This document shows positions 25,245-33,510 of a stretch of DNA of 63,192 bases, piece by piece. Made by a program: the position numbers and the translations under genes. Below the pieces are notes generated by a model. That model was not told the DNA's origin and ran no database searches. It worked only from the letters and a program-made list of their open reading frames with translations. The stretch's first letter is position 1; each line of letters begins with the position of its first letter. The DNA comes from Nitrosopumilaceae archaeon (GTDB taxonomy: Archaea > Thermoproteota > Nitrososphaeria > Nitrososphaerales > Nitrosopumilaceae), in assembly GCA_900620265.3 (NCBI GenBank), contig UYNY03000033.1, positions 1 through 63,192 of the forward strand. The letters are read 5' to 3'.

Positions 25245-26146
25245 TGCGACTCTTCTAGCATGTTCCTGAGGCCCGAGCACCTGTTCCGTATGGTGACCTC
25301 GGTGACGCCTGACGCCGACGAGATCTCCTTTTGCGACTTTGGCTCGCCCGTGCTGATGCATGCGAGGTAGAGGGCCGCGGCCGCCATGCCCCTGGGATCC
25401 TTTCCGGCCACGAGGCCGGCCTTTTTGGCCTTTGTGAGTATCGAGTTTGCAAGCCGCCTTGTCTTCTCGCCGAGCCCGGCCAGGCTGGCGATGCGCGAGA
25501 CCCCGAGCGCCGGATCCGCCACCGGCATGCTCATGTCCATCTCGCGGAAGAGAGTCCTGTAGCACCTGGCCACGTCCTTGCGGCGTATGTTTATCCCGTC
25601 GGCGACGTCGTCAAGAGTCCTCGGCGTGTTGCTGTCCCTGCACGCCGCATAGACGCAGGCGGCCACGATCCCGTGTATCGAGCGGCCCCTTACCAGGTTC
25701 TTCTCCATCGCCTTGCGGTACGTGTACGCGGCCATCTCGAGGGACGCCTCCGTAAGCGCCAGCTTGTCCTTTAGCTTGTCCATCTCGGTGAGGGCGTGCC
25801 GCAGGTTCCTCTGCGCGGACGTGCGGGCGTGCGTCCTGCTGTCCCACGTCCTGAGCCTCTCCATCGTGCCCCTCACGTCCGCCGCGATCGGCCTGCCCGT
25901 CGAGTCCCTGTTGGCGGCCCCGATCACGGTCGAGAGCCCCATGTCGTGCATCGCGAGAGTCGACCCGGAGCCGGTCCTCGACTTGTCGTCACCCTCGTCC
26001 CGGAACGACCTCCACTCGGCGCCCGCGTCGGCAAGCCTCTCCTCCGCGACGCACCCGCATTTTGAGCATATCATCTCGCCTGTCTCGTGGTCCTCCACGA
26101 CGCTGGACCTGCCGCACCCTGGGCACTGCAGCTTGCCGTCCTGCAT
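25241..26146 (-). CDS. tfb: Transcription initiation factor TFB
   Basis: Recruits RNA polymerase to TATA-bound TBP. The N-terminal zinc ribbon has CPGCG and CSKCG (residues 8-34), then the B-finger/linker, then two cyclin-fold repeats (residues about 105-300) with RSIHGIVAACVYAACRD and DPRGMAAAALYLACI. The 301 residues are normal for TFB. The ATG at 26146 has TTATTAAAAG about 25 bases upstream. Thaumarchaea often encode several TFBs, so this may be one of a set. The ustream-stress-protein gene follows with a 4-base overlap. Confidence 0.95.
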   Translation of the reverse strand: MQDGKLQCPGCGRSSVVEDHETGEMICSKCGCVAEERLADAGAEWRSFRDEGDDKSRTGSGSTLAMHDMGLSTVIGAANRDSTGRPIAADVRGTMERLRTWDSRTHARTSAQRNLRHALTEMDKLKDKLALTEASLEMAAYTYRKAMEKNLVRGRSIHGIVAACVYAACRDSNTPRTLDDVADGINIRRKDVARCYRTLFREMDMSMPVADPALGVSRIASLAGLGEKTRRLANSILTKAKKAGLVAGKDPRGMAAAALYLACISTGEPKSQKEISSASGVTEVTIRNRCSGLRNMLEESQ

Positions 26147-26222
26147 GGCAAGGGGTAGGCGCGCCCTCCTTTTAATAACTATTCCCGAATTACATCTATT
26201 TGGAACAAACTTATGTAATTAA
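26147..26222 (-). promoter_or_regulatory. tfb promoter region, locally AT-rich
   Basis: The gap between the metallopeptidase stop and tfb is unusually AT-rich for this genome. It contains TTTTAATAAC around 26171-26180, read on the minus strand as GTTATTAAAA, at leaderless distance from tfb. The AT-rich part nearest the upstream gene may act as its transcription terminator. No gene is seen. Confidence 0.5.
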
Positions 26223-27617
26223 CTAGAGCAGGCAGTACGCGAACTGGGGCGTGAACGACGTATACATCACGTCCGAGGGATCCGTCGAGTGCCCGAGCCC
26301 GATCGAGTGCCCGAGCTCGTGCGTCATCACGTACCTGACGCTCTCCACGTCGTAGAGCTGGAACGAGCCGTCGCAGTTATAGTCGCCGAGCACCACCTCG
26401 ACGACCCCCTTCCCGACGTGGGCGTGCCCCAGCACGCCCTCGCCTATGTTGCGCACCACCCACGTCACCCAGACGTTCGCCTCGCTCCTCTTCGGGGTCA
26501 CCTCGAACTCGAACCTGGTCTCCATGTCGCCTATCTTGAACCTCTGCCCCTCCCAGTAGTCAAACGACTCCTCCAGGGTGGCCCTGTGGTCCAGCGGGAG
26601 GGCGGCCGGCTGCTCGTTGATGTACACCGTATAGTATATGATCCTCACGTCGTCTACCACCGCGTACAGCGGGTCCGGAAAGTTCGTGGCGGCGCCCGAC
26701 ACCTCCTCCTCAAAGTTCCACTTGTCATAATCCCGCAGGAACTTCTTTATCACGTCAAAGCTGGGGTTTGGCAGCTCGACGTACCTCTTCTCCCTGTCCA
26801 CCGCCCTTGACAGTGCCTGCACCTGCCTCTTAAAGTCCCTCACCTCGGCCTCCACGTCCTCGGCCGTCCTCGGGGGATCATAGTCGGTGTGGCCGGCCTG
26901 TATCAGGGCGTGCACGAGGGGGGCGATCTCGGCATCACCGGCCCCCCCGGCCCAGGCGGCGGCCTTTTTGCGGGCCGAGTCGGTGGTCCAGCCGCCGCCC
27001 GTCCACGAGACCTCGGCTGCCCCGCCGCCCAGGGCGTACTCGAAGACCGCCCCGAGCTCGGCGTCCGTCATGTTGTTCCGGAGCCAGAGCGAGACGGCCC
27101 CCCCGAGCCAGTCGGGCACGTCGGCCGAGATTATCCTTCCCCCGCTGTCAAGCTCGAACGCCCCGGCGGGGAACTTTGCGGACACCCTCTCCATAAAGTC
27201 CGCATAGTACGAGACGACCCTGTTGCCCGGGTCCGTATCCTCGGCCCGCTCAAAGTAGGAGAGCGCCGTCCTGTACTCGCCCATGTTCCCGAACCCGAGC
27301 CCCAGCCCCGCGAGGGCGGTCGTGTCGTTGGGCCTGTACTGCAGCACGGTGTAGAACTGCACCATCGAGTCGACGTGCCTGCCGGTGTTGCTGTGGATTA
27401 TCCCCTTCTTCTTCAGCGCGTCAAAGTTGCCCGGTATCTCCTCCAGTATGGCGTCGTACAGGCCGAGGGCCTCGTCATACATGCCCTTCTTGAACGCCGC
27501 GTTGGCCTCGGCGTACTTTTCGGCCGGCGTCATCTCCGGCTCCGGAGTCTGGGCGTGCGCGGCCCCGGCCAGAGCCGCGGTCAGCGCTACTGCCAGGGCC
27601 GCCAGCAGGCGTCGCAT
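26223..27617 (-). CDS. Secreted TPR protein with metzincin-type zinc metallopeptidase domain
   Basis: A 464-residue exported protein. Residues 1-22 are a clear signal peptide ending AGAAHA. Three TPR units follow (about residues 30-140), then a helical region, and a C-terminal peptidase with THELGHSIGLGHS, a full HExxHxxGxxH zinc signature, followed by the Met-turn candidate DVMYTSF. It resembles matrixin/pappalysin-type domains but the subfamily is not clear. The ATG at 27617 follows AAAAATAAGG at leaderless spacing. It would act outside the cell or at the surface and could cleave host or environmental protein. The TPR plus metzincin combination is unusual. Confidence 0.83.
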   Translation of the reverse strand: MRRLLAALAVALTAALAGAAHAQTPEPEMTPAEKYAEANAAFKKGMYDEALGLYDAILEEIPGNFDALKKKGIIHSNTGRHVDSMVQFYTVLQYRPNDTTALAGLGLGFGNMGEYRTALSYFERAEDTDPGNRVVSYYADFMERVSAKFPAGAFELDSGGRIISADVPDWLGGAVSLWLRNNMTDAELGAVFEYALGGGAAEVSWTGGGWTTDSARKKAAAWAGGAGDAEIAPLVHALIQAGHTDYDPPRTAEDVEAEVRDFKRQVQALSRAVDREKRYVELPNPSFDVIKKFLRDYDKWNFEEEVSGAATNFPDPLYAVVDDVRIIYYTVYINEQPAALPLDHRATLEESFDYWEGQRFKIGDMETRFEFEVTPKRSEANVWVTWVVRNIGEGVLGHAHVGKGVVEVVLGDYNCDGSFQLYDVESVRYVMTHELGHSIGLGHSTDPSDVMYTSFTPQFAYCLL

Positions 27618-27690
27618 GCGCCCGGCCTGTCCGTCGCCTTATTTTTATCCTGCCAAGTCTTTAAATTCGCGGCACGCCCGCCACGGCGGG

Positions 27691-27954
27691 ATGGACGGGC
27701 TCTACGGGCTGCGGAGGGAGGTGCGCAGGCTATCAAGGGAGGTCGAGGGGATGGCAGGACACGTCGAGATCCCCCAGATGGTAGAGTCGGCAAACCTGCT
27801 CCGCGCCAACGAGAGCCTCCTCCGCTCAGACGCGGCAAAGACGGAGCTGCTGCAGGCCTACCGCAAGTACGCCGGGGCCCTGGAGGGCCTGCTGCTTGAG
27901 ATACTGGACGTGCAGGCCGAGATCGCCCGGCTGAGGCGGGCCGCGATATCCTAG
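27691..27954 (+). CDS. Small coiled-coil protein
   Basis: Encodes 87 residues that are almost entirely helical with heptad character (GLRREVRRLSREVEG, then LLEILDVQAEIARLRR). There is no recognisable domain. The ATG at 27691 follows CTTTAAATTC with a slightly long spacing of about 30 bases. It ends on CTAG shared with the convergent biotin ligase. Function is unknown; such proteins often serve as oligomerisation partners. Confidence 0.72.
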   Translation: MDGLYGLRREVRRLSREVEGMAGHVEIPQMVESANLLRANESLLRSDAAKTELLQAYRKYAGALEGLLLEILDVQAEIARLRRAAIS

Positions 27955-28781
27955 CCCGCGTAGATCCTCCTGCCGTCGACCACGAGGGCCCCGTCCCACT
28001 CGAGGCGCTCGGCGATCCCCTCGGCGCCCCTGATGATCGTCCTCCTGCCGATTATCCCGGACGCGGCCTCCCACATGCCGGCGACCCTGCCGGCCCCGCC
28101 GGAGCCGAGCAGCACGTATAGCCTCCCAAGCTCCGCCAGGAGGGCCCTTGCGACGGCCGGCCTCTGCCCGGCCCCGCACAGCGGCGCCGCCCCGTAAAAC
28201 CCGGCGCTGCCCCCAAGCTCCCCCTCGGCGGCGGCCGCCGTCGCGTCCGTGTTGATCCCTATGCCGACCACGGCGCGCTCGACCCCGCCGGGGCCGGCCT
28301 CGGCATCCACCATGACGCCGGCCGCCTTCCTCCCCCCGACGGTGACGTCGTTGGGCCACCGGAGCCCCGCCGCGGTCCCGGCGGCGCGCGCCGCGGCGCG
28401 GACCGCAAGAGAGGCGGCGGCCGGCAGCAGCCCCGCCTCGAACCCGGATCCGGGGCGCAGCACCACCGAGATGTAGATGCCGCCGCGCGGCGAGACCCAC
28501 CTGCCGCCCGATCTCCCCCTGCCCCCGTCCTGCCGGCCCGCCGCCACGACGCCCCCGTCATCCTCCATGAGTCCTGCCTCCTCCTGGGTCGAGGCGCACG
28601 ACGCCACGTACGCCCTCCTCCCCCCGACGGGCCCGCTGCCCGGGTCGATCTCCCACGGGTAGAGCTCGCCCCCGCCTCCCGTTATGCTCATGCCGCCGGA
28701 CACGTCGTATCCGAGGCCCCGCGCCAGCCCCGCGTACCTGGCCCCGTCCGCCCCGATCACTCCCCGCCTCATGAGTGACAT
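27951..28781 (-). CDS. birA: Biotin-[acetyl-CoA-carboxylase] ligase
   Basis: Attaches biotin to the carrier domain of acetyl-/propionyl-CoA carboxylase, the first enzyme of the thaumarchaeal carbon-fixation cycle. Family motifs are GRGRSGGRWVSP (biotinoyl-AMP loop), GIYISVVLRP, LRWPNDVTVGGRKAAG (KxxG) and VVGIGINTD. The protein is 276 residues with an N-terminal extension of about 50 residues that does not look like a BirA repressor helix-turn-helix. The ATG at 28781 is chosen as the first start after the upstream gene's stop at 28810; ATG at 28772 is also possible. The stop is shared with the coiled-coil gene on CTAG. Confidence 0.9.
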   Translation of the reverse strand: MSLMRRGVIGADGARYAGLARGLGYDVSGGMSITGGGGELYPWEIDPGSGPVGGRRAYVASCASTQEEAGLMEDDGGVVAAGRQDGGRGRSGGRWVSPRGGIYISVVLRPGSGFEAGLLPAAASLAVRAAARAAGTAAGLRWPNDVTVGGRKAAGVMVDAEAGPGGVERAVVGIGINTDATAAAAEGELGGSAGFYGAAPLCGAGQRPAVARALLAELGRLYVLLGSGGAGRVAGMWEAASGIIGRRTIIRGAEGIAERLEWDGALVVDGRRIYAG

Positions 28782-28809
28782 TGCGCCGCATACGGGGCCC
28801 GAGGCGCTG

Positions 28810-29322
28810 TCAAAATCCCACGTCAAAGTCAAATCCGCCGGGATCGCCCGCGTCCGCGTCCTGGCCGGCGTCCTGCGCCGCATCCTCCCCGGCGCCGGCG
28901 TCCGCGCCCGGCACATAGTCGGACATCGAGGAGCCTATCATCCCGAACATGAGCCCGAACATCGCCATGTCCATCACCCCGAAGAACATCATGGCCGGCA
29001 GGATTGACCTGTTATCGTCCATCATCTGCTTTAGCTTGCCCTTCTTCCCATCCTTGTACAGCGAGGCCATCTTGCCCCACGACTCCTGCAGGTCCCTGGC
29101 CCCCTCCTCGACCCTCCTGAACCCGTCCTCCGTCGGATGCATCTCTATCTTCCTGCCGAGCCAGCCCTTCTTCTCCTCGACCCTTATCAGGCCCTGGCCC
29201 TCCAGCCTCTGAAGTATCGCGTCAAGCTCCTTTGGGTCCACGCCGGTCTCCCTCTGGATCTTCTCGAACCGGGTGATCCTCCTTGATATTGCCCCTAGCA
29301 CCATCAGCTCCTCCGGGTTCAC
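28810..29322 (-). CDS. Winged-helix protein with hydrophobic Met-rich segment
   Basis: A 170-residue protein. Residues 1-75 look like a winged-helix DNA-binding domain (VLGAISRRITRFEKIQRE, then LEGQGLIRVEEKKG). A hydrophobic stretch rich in Met and Phe near residue 110-135 (MMFFGVMDMAMFGLMFGMI) could be a membrane segment. The tail is Asp/Ala-rich. It may be a membrane-linked regulator. The GTG at 29322 has a T-rich element TTTTTTTAG about 25 bases upstream. It precedes birA with a 28-base gap, so they may be one unit. Confidence 0.72.
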   Translation of the reverse strand: MNPEELMVLGAISRRITRFEKIQRETGVDPKELDAILQRLEGQGLIRVEEKKGWLGRKIEMHPTEDGFRRVEEGARDLQESWGKMASLYKDGKKGKLKQMMDDNRSILPAMMFFGVMDMAMFGLMFGMIGSSMSDYVPGADAGAGEDAAQDAGQDADAGDPGGFDFDVGF

Positions 29323-29395
29323 GGGCGGGGCCCGGCGCCCGGGCTAAAAAAATCTTTGACATGGCTATATATCCGGGCCCCGCGTCCGGGCGGGC

Positions 29396-29725
29396 GTGTC
29401 GTTCGGGGACCTCTGCTCGGAGATAGAGGAGGCGGCCGGGAGGCACTCGCGGTCGGGCACCCCCGCGAGGGTCGAGCGGACGGGGGACCGGATCATACGC
29501 GTGTACGGGGCGGGCGTGACCCCCGTCGAGGCCGCAAGGGACGGCCTCTCCCGCATACAGGATCTTGCCGAGGGGACCGCCGAGCACCACCCCTACTGGG
29601 CGGCCGTCGCCGGCTGCGCCGGCATACTGGAGGCGCTGCTGGACGGGTGGGACGGCCGGCTGGGGCCCGAGGAGGTGTCAAGGGTGAGGTGGGATCTTGG
29701 CCGGATCGGCAGGGCCGTCGGGTAG
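29396..29725 (+). CDS. Uncharacterised 109-residue protein
   Basis: No domain is recognised. The sequence is helical and charged, with VTPVEAARDGLSRIQDLAEG and a C-terminal EEVSRVRWDLGRIGRAVG. The GTG at 29396 is well supported by CTATATATCC at 29364-29373. It overlaps the start of the NreA-like gene by 29 bases, so the two are likely translated from one mRNA and may work together in DNA repair; that is inference from position only. Confidence 0.7.
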   Translation: MSFGDLCSEIEEAAGRHSRSGTPARVERTGDRIIRVYGAGVTPVEAARDGLSRIQDLAEGTAEHHPYWAAVAGCAGILEALLDGWDGRLGPEEVSRVRWDLGRIGRAVG

Positions 29726-30878
29726 CGCGGCCGCCGCGAGGCGGGCCCTGCTGGAAAGGTGGCAGGCGACCCTCTCTGCGCGCAGGCTGTACGGGTCGAC
29801 CTCGATAGCCGGATCAAGCCCGCCGTCAGTCTTTGTGGGATCTGCCAGGTATCCGGAGGTGTTCGCCGGGCCCATGCTGCCGCCGGTCTACGGCGACACG
29901 AGCCTCCTTGACAGCCCGGAGAGGTGGGGCGGCATGCCGCTTGAGAGGATCGTGGGGTTCCGCCTCGGGCTCGTGCGCGGCATGCGCGCCGTGCGGGCGG
30001 ACCGGCCCGCCGGCAGGTACGTCGAGGGGCTGCAGGATGTGGCCATGTCATCGTCCCCGGCCGACTCGGAGCTCGAGTTCGAGAGGCCGCCGGGCGGGGC
30101 CGGCCTTGACGGGCTGGGGCCGCCCACGGGCCCCTCCGCCCCGGTGCGGTCGGCCCGGCTGTCGGGCGCCTCCCCGCTGCGCTCGGCCGAGCGGGCGTTC
30201 TACGACAGGGACGCGACGGCGCTCGAGTCGATGCTGGAGATGTACCGGGACGGCGCCGGCGTGCAGCGCATACAGCAGTGCCTCAGCGTCGGGATGCTGG
30301 GCCGCGGGCGCAGGATGGTGCCCACCAGGTGGAGCATCACGGCGACCGACTCTGCCATATCAGGGTTCCTGGCCGGGCAGGCGGCCCTCAACCCGCTGGT
30401 CGACTCGTGCAGGGTCTTCCGGCACTCGGGGCTCGGCAACTCGTACGCGGTGGTGCTGTACCCGCGCAGGTGGTCGTTCGAGCTCGTCGAGGCGTGGGAG
30501 ACCGGCGGCGGCCTGGCGTTCGGATCCGACTATGAGGACCCGCGCAGGCCGTGCCGGTCGCCGTCCACGGCGGGCGCCTTTTTCGCGGCAAGGCTCGCCG
30601 TCACGGAGTACCTGGCGGGGAAGGGGCTGCAGGCGGGGGCCCTCGTCCTGCGCAGGATATCCCCCGAGTACTCCGTGCCGGTCGGGGTCTGGCAGGTGCG
30701 GGAGGGCGTGAGGGCCGCCATGCGCGGCGCCTACGAGGCGGCCGGCGGGTTCGGCGAGGCGCTCTTCGTGGCGTCCCTTGCCACCGGCGTGCCGGCCGGC
30801 TCGTGGGCCGCGCACGGGCGCACGGCGCTCGCCCTGCGGCAGGGCGTCATGGACGACTATCTTGGCTGCGCCGCGTGA
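29697..30878 (+). CDS. DNA-repair protein of the archaeal Nre family (NreA-like)
   Basis: Member of the Nre family, PCNA-linked proteins implicated in DNA damage tolerance in archaea. Family blocks are SPPSVFVGSARYPEVFAGPMLPP, the central DSELEFERP region, TRWSITATDSAISGFL and the C-terminal RRWSFELVEAWETGG. The C-terminus QGVMDDYLG resembles a PCNA-interacting box (Q-x-x-M-x-x-Y). The N-terminal cysteine cluster seen in some Nre proteins is absent. The TTG at 29697 overlaps the upstream gene by 29 bases; there is no better start before the conserved ARRALLERWQ. The length of 393 residues is normal. Confidence 0.85.
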   Translation: MAGSAGPSGSAAAARRALLERWQATLSARRLYGSTSIAGSSPPSVFVGSARYPEVFAGPMLPPVYGDTSLLDSPERWGGMPLERIVGFRLGLVRGMRAVRADRPAGRYVEGLQDVAMSSSPADSELEFERPPGGAGLDGLGPPTGPSAPVRSARLSGASPLRSAERAFYDRDATALESMLEMYRDGAGVQRIQQCLSVGMLGRGRRMVPTRWSITATDSAISGFLAGQAALNPLVDSCRVFRHSGLGNSYAVVLYPRRWSFELVEAWETGGGLAFGSDYEDPRRPCRSPSTAGAFFAARLAVTEYLAGKGLQAGALVLRRISPEYSVPVGVWQVREGVRAAMRGAYEAAGGFGEALFVASLATGVPAGSWAAHGRTALALRQGVMDDYLGCAA

Positions 30879-30969
30879 TGCACCGCGCGATGAGCCGCGC
30901 GGCCCGGGCCGGGCGCCCTGATCGGCGCGGCCGCAAGGTTTTAGATGCCTCCCGGGGCCGCCGGCACGC

Positions 30970-31512
30970 GTGGCAAGGCGCACGCAGGTGCTGGTGATAG
31001 GGAGCAACGGGGACTCGTGCACGGACGCGCAGTCGGGGCACGCGCACGCGGCGGGGGCCGCCGTCGCCCGGGCGGGCGCCGTCCTGGTGACCGGCGGGCT
31101 CGGCGGCGTGATGGAGGCCGCCTCGAGGGGGGCGAGCGAGGCCGGCGGGCTGGTCGTCGGCGTGATCCCGTACGAGGACGCCTCGCGGGCCAACGGGTTC
31201 TGCGATGTCGTGATCCCGACCGGCATGGGGATGGCCCGCGACTATGTCAACGCGCACTGCGCCGACGGGGTCGTCGTGGTGGGCGGGGGCTCCGGCACGC
31301 TGTCAGAGGCGTGCGCCGCCTACATGCACGACAAGCCGATGGTCGTCGTGCGCGGCCTAGGCGGCTCCGTGGAGCGGTATATCGACGGGTACCTTGACGG
31401 GCGGAAGCGCGTAAGGGTGCTCGGGGCAGGCTCCGGCGCCGAGGCGGCCGGCGCCCTGCTAGGACTCCTTGGACAGGTAGGGGTCGGGTGCGTACGTGGG
31501 GCCGAACTCTGA
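30970..31512 (+). CDS. LOG-like nucleotide-binding protein (TIGR00725 family)
   Basis: Rossmann-fold protein of the lysine-decarboxylase-like/LOG superfamily. It shows VLVIGSNGDSC at the N-terminus, VTGGLGGVMEAASRGA and the phosphate-binding VVVGGGSGTLSEACAAY. Relatives include cytokinin riboside 5'-monophosphate phosphoribohydrolases and molybdenum-cofactor carrier proteins; the exact role is not known. The GTG at 30970 follows GGTTTTAGATG near 30938 at leaderless distance. The 3' end overlaps the convergent dehydrogenase by 54 bases. Confidence 0.8.
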   Translation: MARRTQVLVIGSNGDSCTDAQSGHAHAAGAAVARAGAVLVTGGLGGVMEAASRGASEAGGLVVGVIPYEDASRANGFCDVVIPTGMGMARDYVNAHCADGVVVVGGGSGTLSEACAAYMHDKPMVVVRGLGGSVERYIDGYLDGRKRVRVLGAGSGAEAAGALLGLLGQVGVGCVRGAEL

Positions 31513-32598
31513 CTCGAGCTTTTTCAGCTCGGAGACCAGCACCGGGAGGCCCGCCTTGCGGGCCGACTCGAACACGGGGATCCTGAGCCCGAGCCCCAGC
31601 CTGGCCGCCCTCTCGACCTCCTCCTCGTCGCTCGCCCCGTTGGTGATGAGCCAGGCGGCGTTGTTGGCGATGTTGGCGACAAGGTGCGCCGGATCCACCC
31701 TGCCGGCAAGCTCCTCCGAGAGGGCCACCCTCTCATAGTTGCCCTCGCCATAGTCGTAGAACCCGCCGCCTGACTTTTGCCCGAGGCGCCCCTTTTCGTG
31801 CAGTTCCGCCACCGACGGGTGCGGCCTCACCACCCCCCGGTCCCGCGCGTGCATCTCGGAGGTGGCCTTGTGGATGACATCAAGGCCAGTAAAGTCGGCA
31901 AGCTCGAGTATCCCCATCGGGAACCCCATCCTGAACCTGACGGCCGAGTCGACCTCCTCCCTGGTGGCGCCGGTCCTGTCCATCAGGTGGCACGCCTCGT
32001 GCACCAGCGGTATGAAGAGCCTGTTGACGATGAAACCCGGCACGTCCCTCCTGCAGATGACTGCCTCCTTGCCGGCCGAGGAGACGAACGCGGACACGGC
32101 ATCCGTCACGTCCTGCCCGGTGCGCTCGCCCGGTATGACCTCGACGAGCTTCATCAGCTGCGGCGGGTTGAAGAAGTGTATCCCGATGAACCTCTCGGGC
32201 CTCGACGTGACCGACGCTATCTCCGTTATGGGCAGGGTGCTGGTGTTTGACGCAAAGACGGCGCCGGGCCCCGCCGCCGAGTCAAGCTCGGCGTACACCC
32301 GCCGCTTTAGAGCCATGTCCTCGGGGACGGCCTCTATCACCAGGTCGGCGCCGGAGACGGCGTCGGCAAGATCCACGACCGGCCTTATCCTGGCGAGGGA
32401 CGCCTCGGCATGAGCCGGCGTTATGCGCCCCTTTGATGCCGTCTTTTCAAGGCTCCACCTTATCTTCCCGATGGCCTTGTCGAGCAGGTCCTGCCTGATG
32501 TCGCGGAGCGCCACGCCGTATCCTGCCATGGCCGCCACCTGCGCGATGCCGTGCCCCATCACGCCGGATCCCAGGACTGCCAGGTTCTTGAACTCCAC
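31459..32598 (-). CDS. hbd: 3-Hydroxyacyl-CoA (3-hydroxybutyryl-CoA) dehydrogenase
   Basis: NAD-dependent oxidation of (S)-3-hydroxybutyryl-CoA to acetoacetyl-CoA. In ammonia-oxidising archaea this is a late step of the hydroxypropionate/hydroxybutyrate carbon-fixation cycle. The N-terminal Rossmann motif is LGSGVMGHGIAQ, the catalytic region includes FASNTSTLPITEIA and GIHFFNPP, and the C-terminal dimerisation domain is present twice in part (the tail after residue 290 resembles a second short copy). The protein has 379 residues. The GTG at 32598 is fixed by TTATAA at 32621-32626. It shares this TATA box with the divergent zinc-finger gene. Confidence 0.9.
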   Translation of the reverse strand: MEFKNLAVLGSGVMGHGIAQVAAMAGYGVALRDIRQDLLDKAIGKIRWSLEKTASKGRITPAHAEASLARIRPVVDLADAVSGADLVIEAVPEDMALKRRVYAELDSAAGPGAVFASNTSTLPITEIASVTSRPERFIGIHFFNPPQLMKLVEVIPGERTGQDVTDAVSAFVSSAGKEAVICRRDVPGFIVNRLFIPLVHEACHLMDRTGATREEVDSAVRFRMGFPMGILELADFTGLDVIHKATSEMHARDRGVVRPHPSVAELHEKGRLGQKSGGGFYDYGEGNYERVALSEELAGRVDPAHLVANIANNAAWLITNGASDEEEVERAARLGLGLRIPVFESARKAGLPVLVSELKKLESEFGPTYAPDPYLSKES

Positions 32599-32620
32599 GG
32601 CCCCCCGGCCCCCGTATCCT

Positions 32621-32626
32621 TTATAA
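32621..32626. promoter_or_regulatory. Palindromic TATA box apparently shared by two divergent leaderless genes
   Basis: TTATAA reads the same on both strands. Its outer edge is 28 bases from the hbd GTG (32598, minus) and 29 bases from the zinc-finger ATG (32650, plus). The 51-base gap has no other strong TATA element, so one box seems to serve both directions. Confidence 0.6.
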
Positions 32627-32649
32627 TGTATTTCCGGTCGGATCCGCGC

Positions 32650-32808
32650 ATGGGTCTCTTCAAGAGGGGAGGCGACGGGGGCACCAAGTGCAAGACGTGC
32701 GGGACGGAGCTGCACGATCCGGAGCGGCTCAGGCGGCACATGAAGAAGGCCCACGGGAACGTGCCGGAGAAGAAGCCCGATGCCGACTCTGGCGGCGGGA
32801 CGTGGTAG
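32650..32808 (+). CDS. Small C2H2-type zinc-finger protein
   Basis: A 52-residue protein with one classical finger, CKTCGTELHDPERLRRHMKKAH (C-x2-C-x12-H-x4-H), followed by a Lys/Asp-rich tail. It could bind nucleic acid or protein. The ATG at 32650 is placed by the TTATAA at 32621. It is followed after one base by the membrane-protein start codon, so these small genes form one unit with the HIT gene downstream. Confidence 0.82.
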   Translation: MGLFKRGGDGGTKCKTCGTELHDPERLRRHMKKAHGNVPEKKPDADSGGGTW

Positions 32809-32809
32809 A

Positions 32810-33088
32810 TTGGAGCTAAGCTCCGGCCAGAAGGGCCTTCTTGTCTTCGGGGGCGCCTTTGTGGCCGTGGGGCTGGTGATGACCACCGTCGTCTTCCCGT
32901 TCTGGAACCTGATCCGCGAGGACGTCTACGAGGAGGTCGTCGTGCTGTCCAACACCGACGGCGTCTGCTATGCCGACACGGCCGATGACACGCCAAAGAC
33001 GATATCCGGGTGCGAGGCGGCGCCCGGCGACACCATCACGATAAAGTTCGGGCGCGGCCTGGCGTGGGCCACGGTGGTGGATCCCTGA
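32810..33088 (+). CDS. Single-span membrane protein of unknown function
   Basis: Encodes 92 residues: a short basic head, one hydrophobic segment (LLVFGGAFVAVGLVMTTVV, residues about 10-30), and an extracytoplasmic domain with two cysteines (VCYADT and SGCEAAPG) that could form a disulfide. The TTG at 32810 directly follows the zinc-finger stop; an in-frame ATG at 32780 inside the upstream gene is the alternative. The 3' end overlaps the HIT gene. Function unknown. Confidence 0.68.
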   Translation: MELSSGQKGLLVFGGAFVAVGLVMTTVVFPFWNLIREDVYEEVVVLSNTDGVCYADTADDTPKTISGCEAAPGDTITIKFGRGLAWATVVDP

Positions 33089-33510
33089 GCGATCCGGGGT
33101 GCCCGTTCTGCGGGATCGCCGGGGGCCGGATACCCGCCAGGATAGTGCGCCGCACGCGCCTGTCCGTCTCGTTCCTTGACGCGTCCCCGCTAGCGAGGGG
33201 GCACGTCCTTGCCGTCCCGTCCTCCCACCGGGAGCGGATCCAGGACATGACGGAGGAGGAGTGCTCCGACCTCTTCGGGCTGGTCCGGTCGCTCGCGTCC
33301 GGCACCGACTCGATTCATGGCTCCACGCTCGTAGCCGTCCACAACGGGCCGGGGGCAGGCCAGGAGGTGCCGCACGTGCACGTGCATCTGGTGCCGAGGC
33401 GCGACGGGGACGGCGCCGGCCCCGTCCACTCGATGTTCGGCGCCGCGGATCCGGGCGCCGATGATCCCGACGAGGTGTGCCGCCTAGTAGGGAAAGAGTC
33501 TCTGCCCTGA
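33064..33510 (+). CDS. HIT-family nucleotide hydrolase
   Basis: Histidine-triad protein that hydrolyses nucleoside phosphoramidates or dinucleoside polyphosphates. The HIT signature is PHVHVHLVPR, and CPFCGI near the N-terminus is the typical zinc knuckle start. Length is 148 residues with the GTG at 33064. Family alignments would start at SDPGCPFC, where the codon is CTG at 33085, forming a CTGA overlap with the upstream stop; so either GTG with a seven-residue extension or a rare CTG start is used. The 3' end overlaps the convergent DnaJ gene by 27 bases. Confidence 0.85.
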   Translation: MGHGGGSLSDPGCPFCGIAGGRIPARIVRRTRLSVSFLDASPLARGHVLAVPSSHRERIQDMTEEECSDLFGLVRSLASGTDSIHGSTLVAVHNGPGAGQEVPHVHVHLVPRRDGDGAGPVHSMFGAADPGADDPDEVCRLVGKESLP

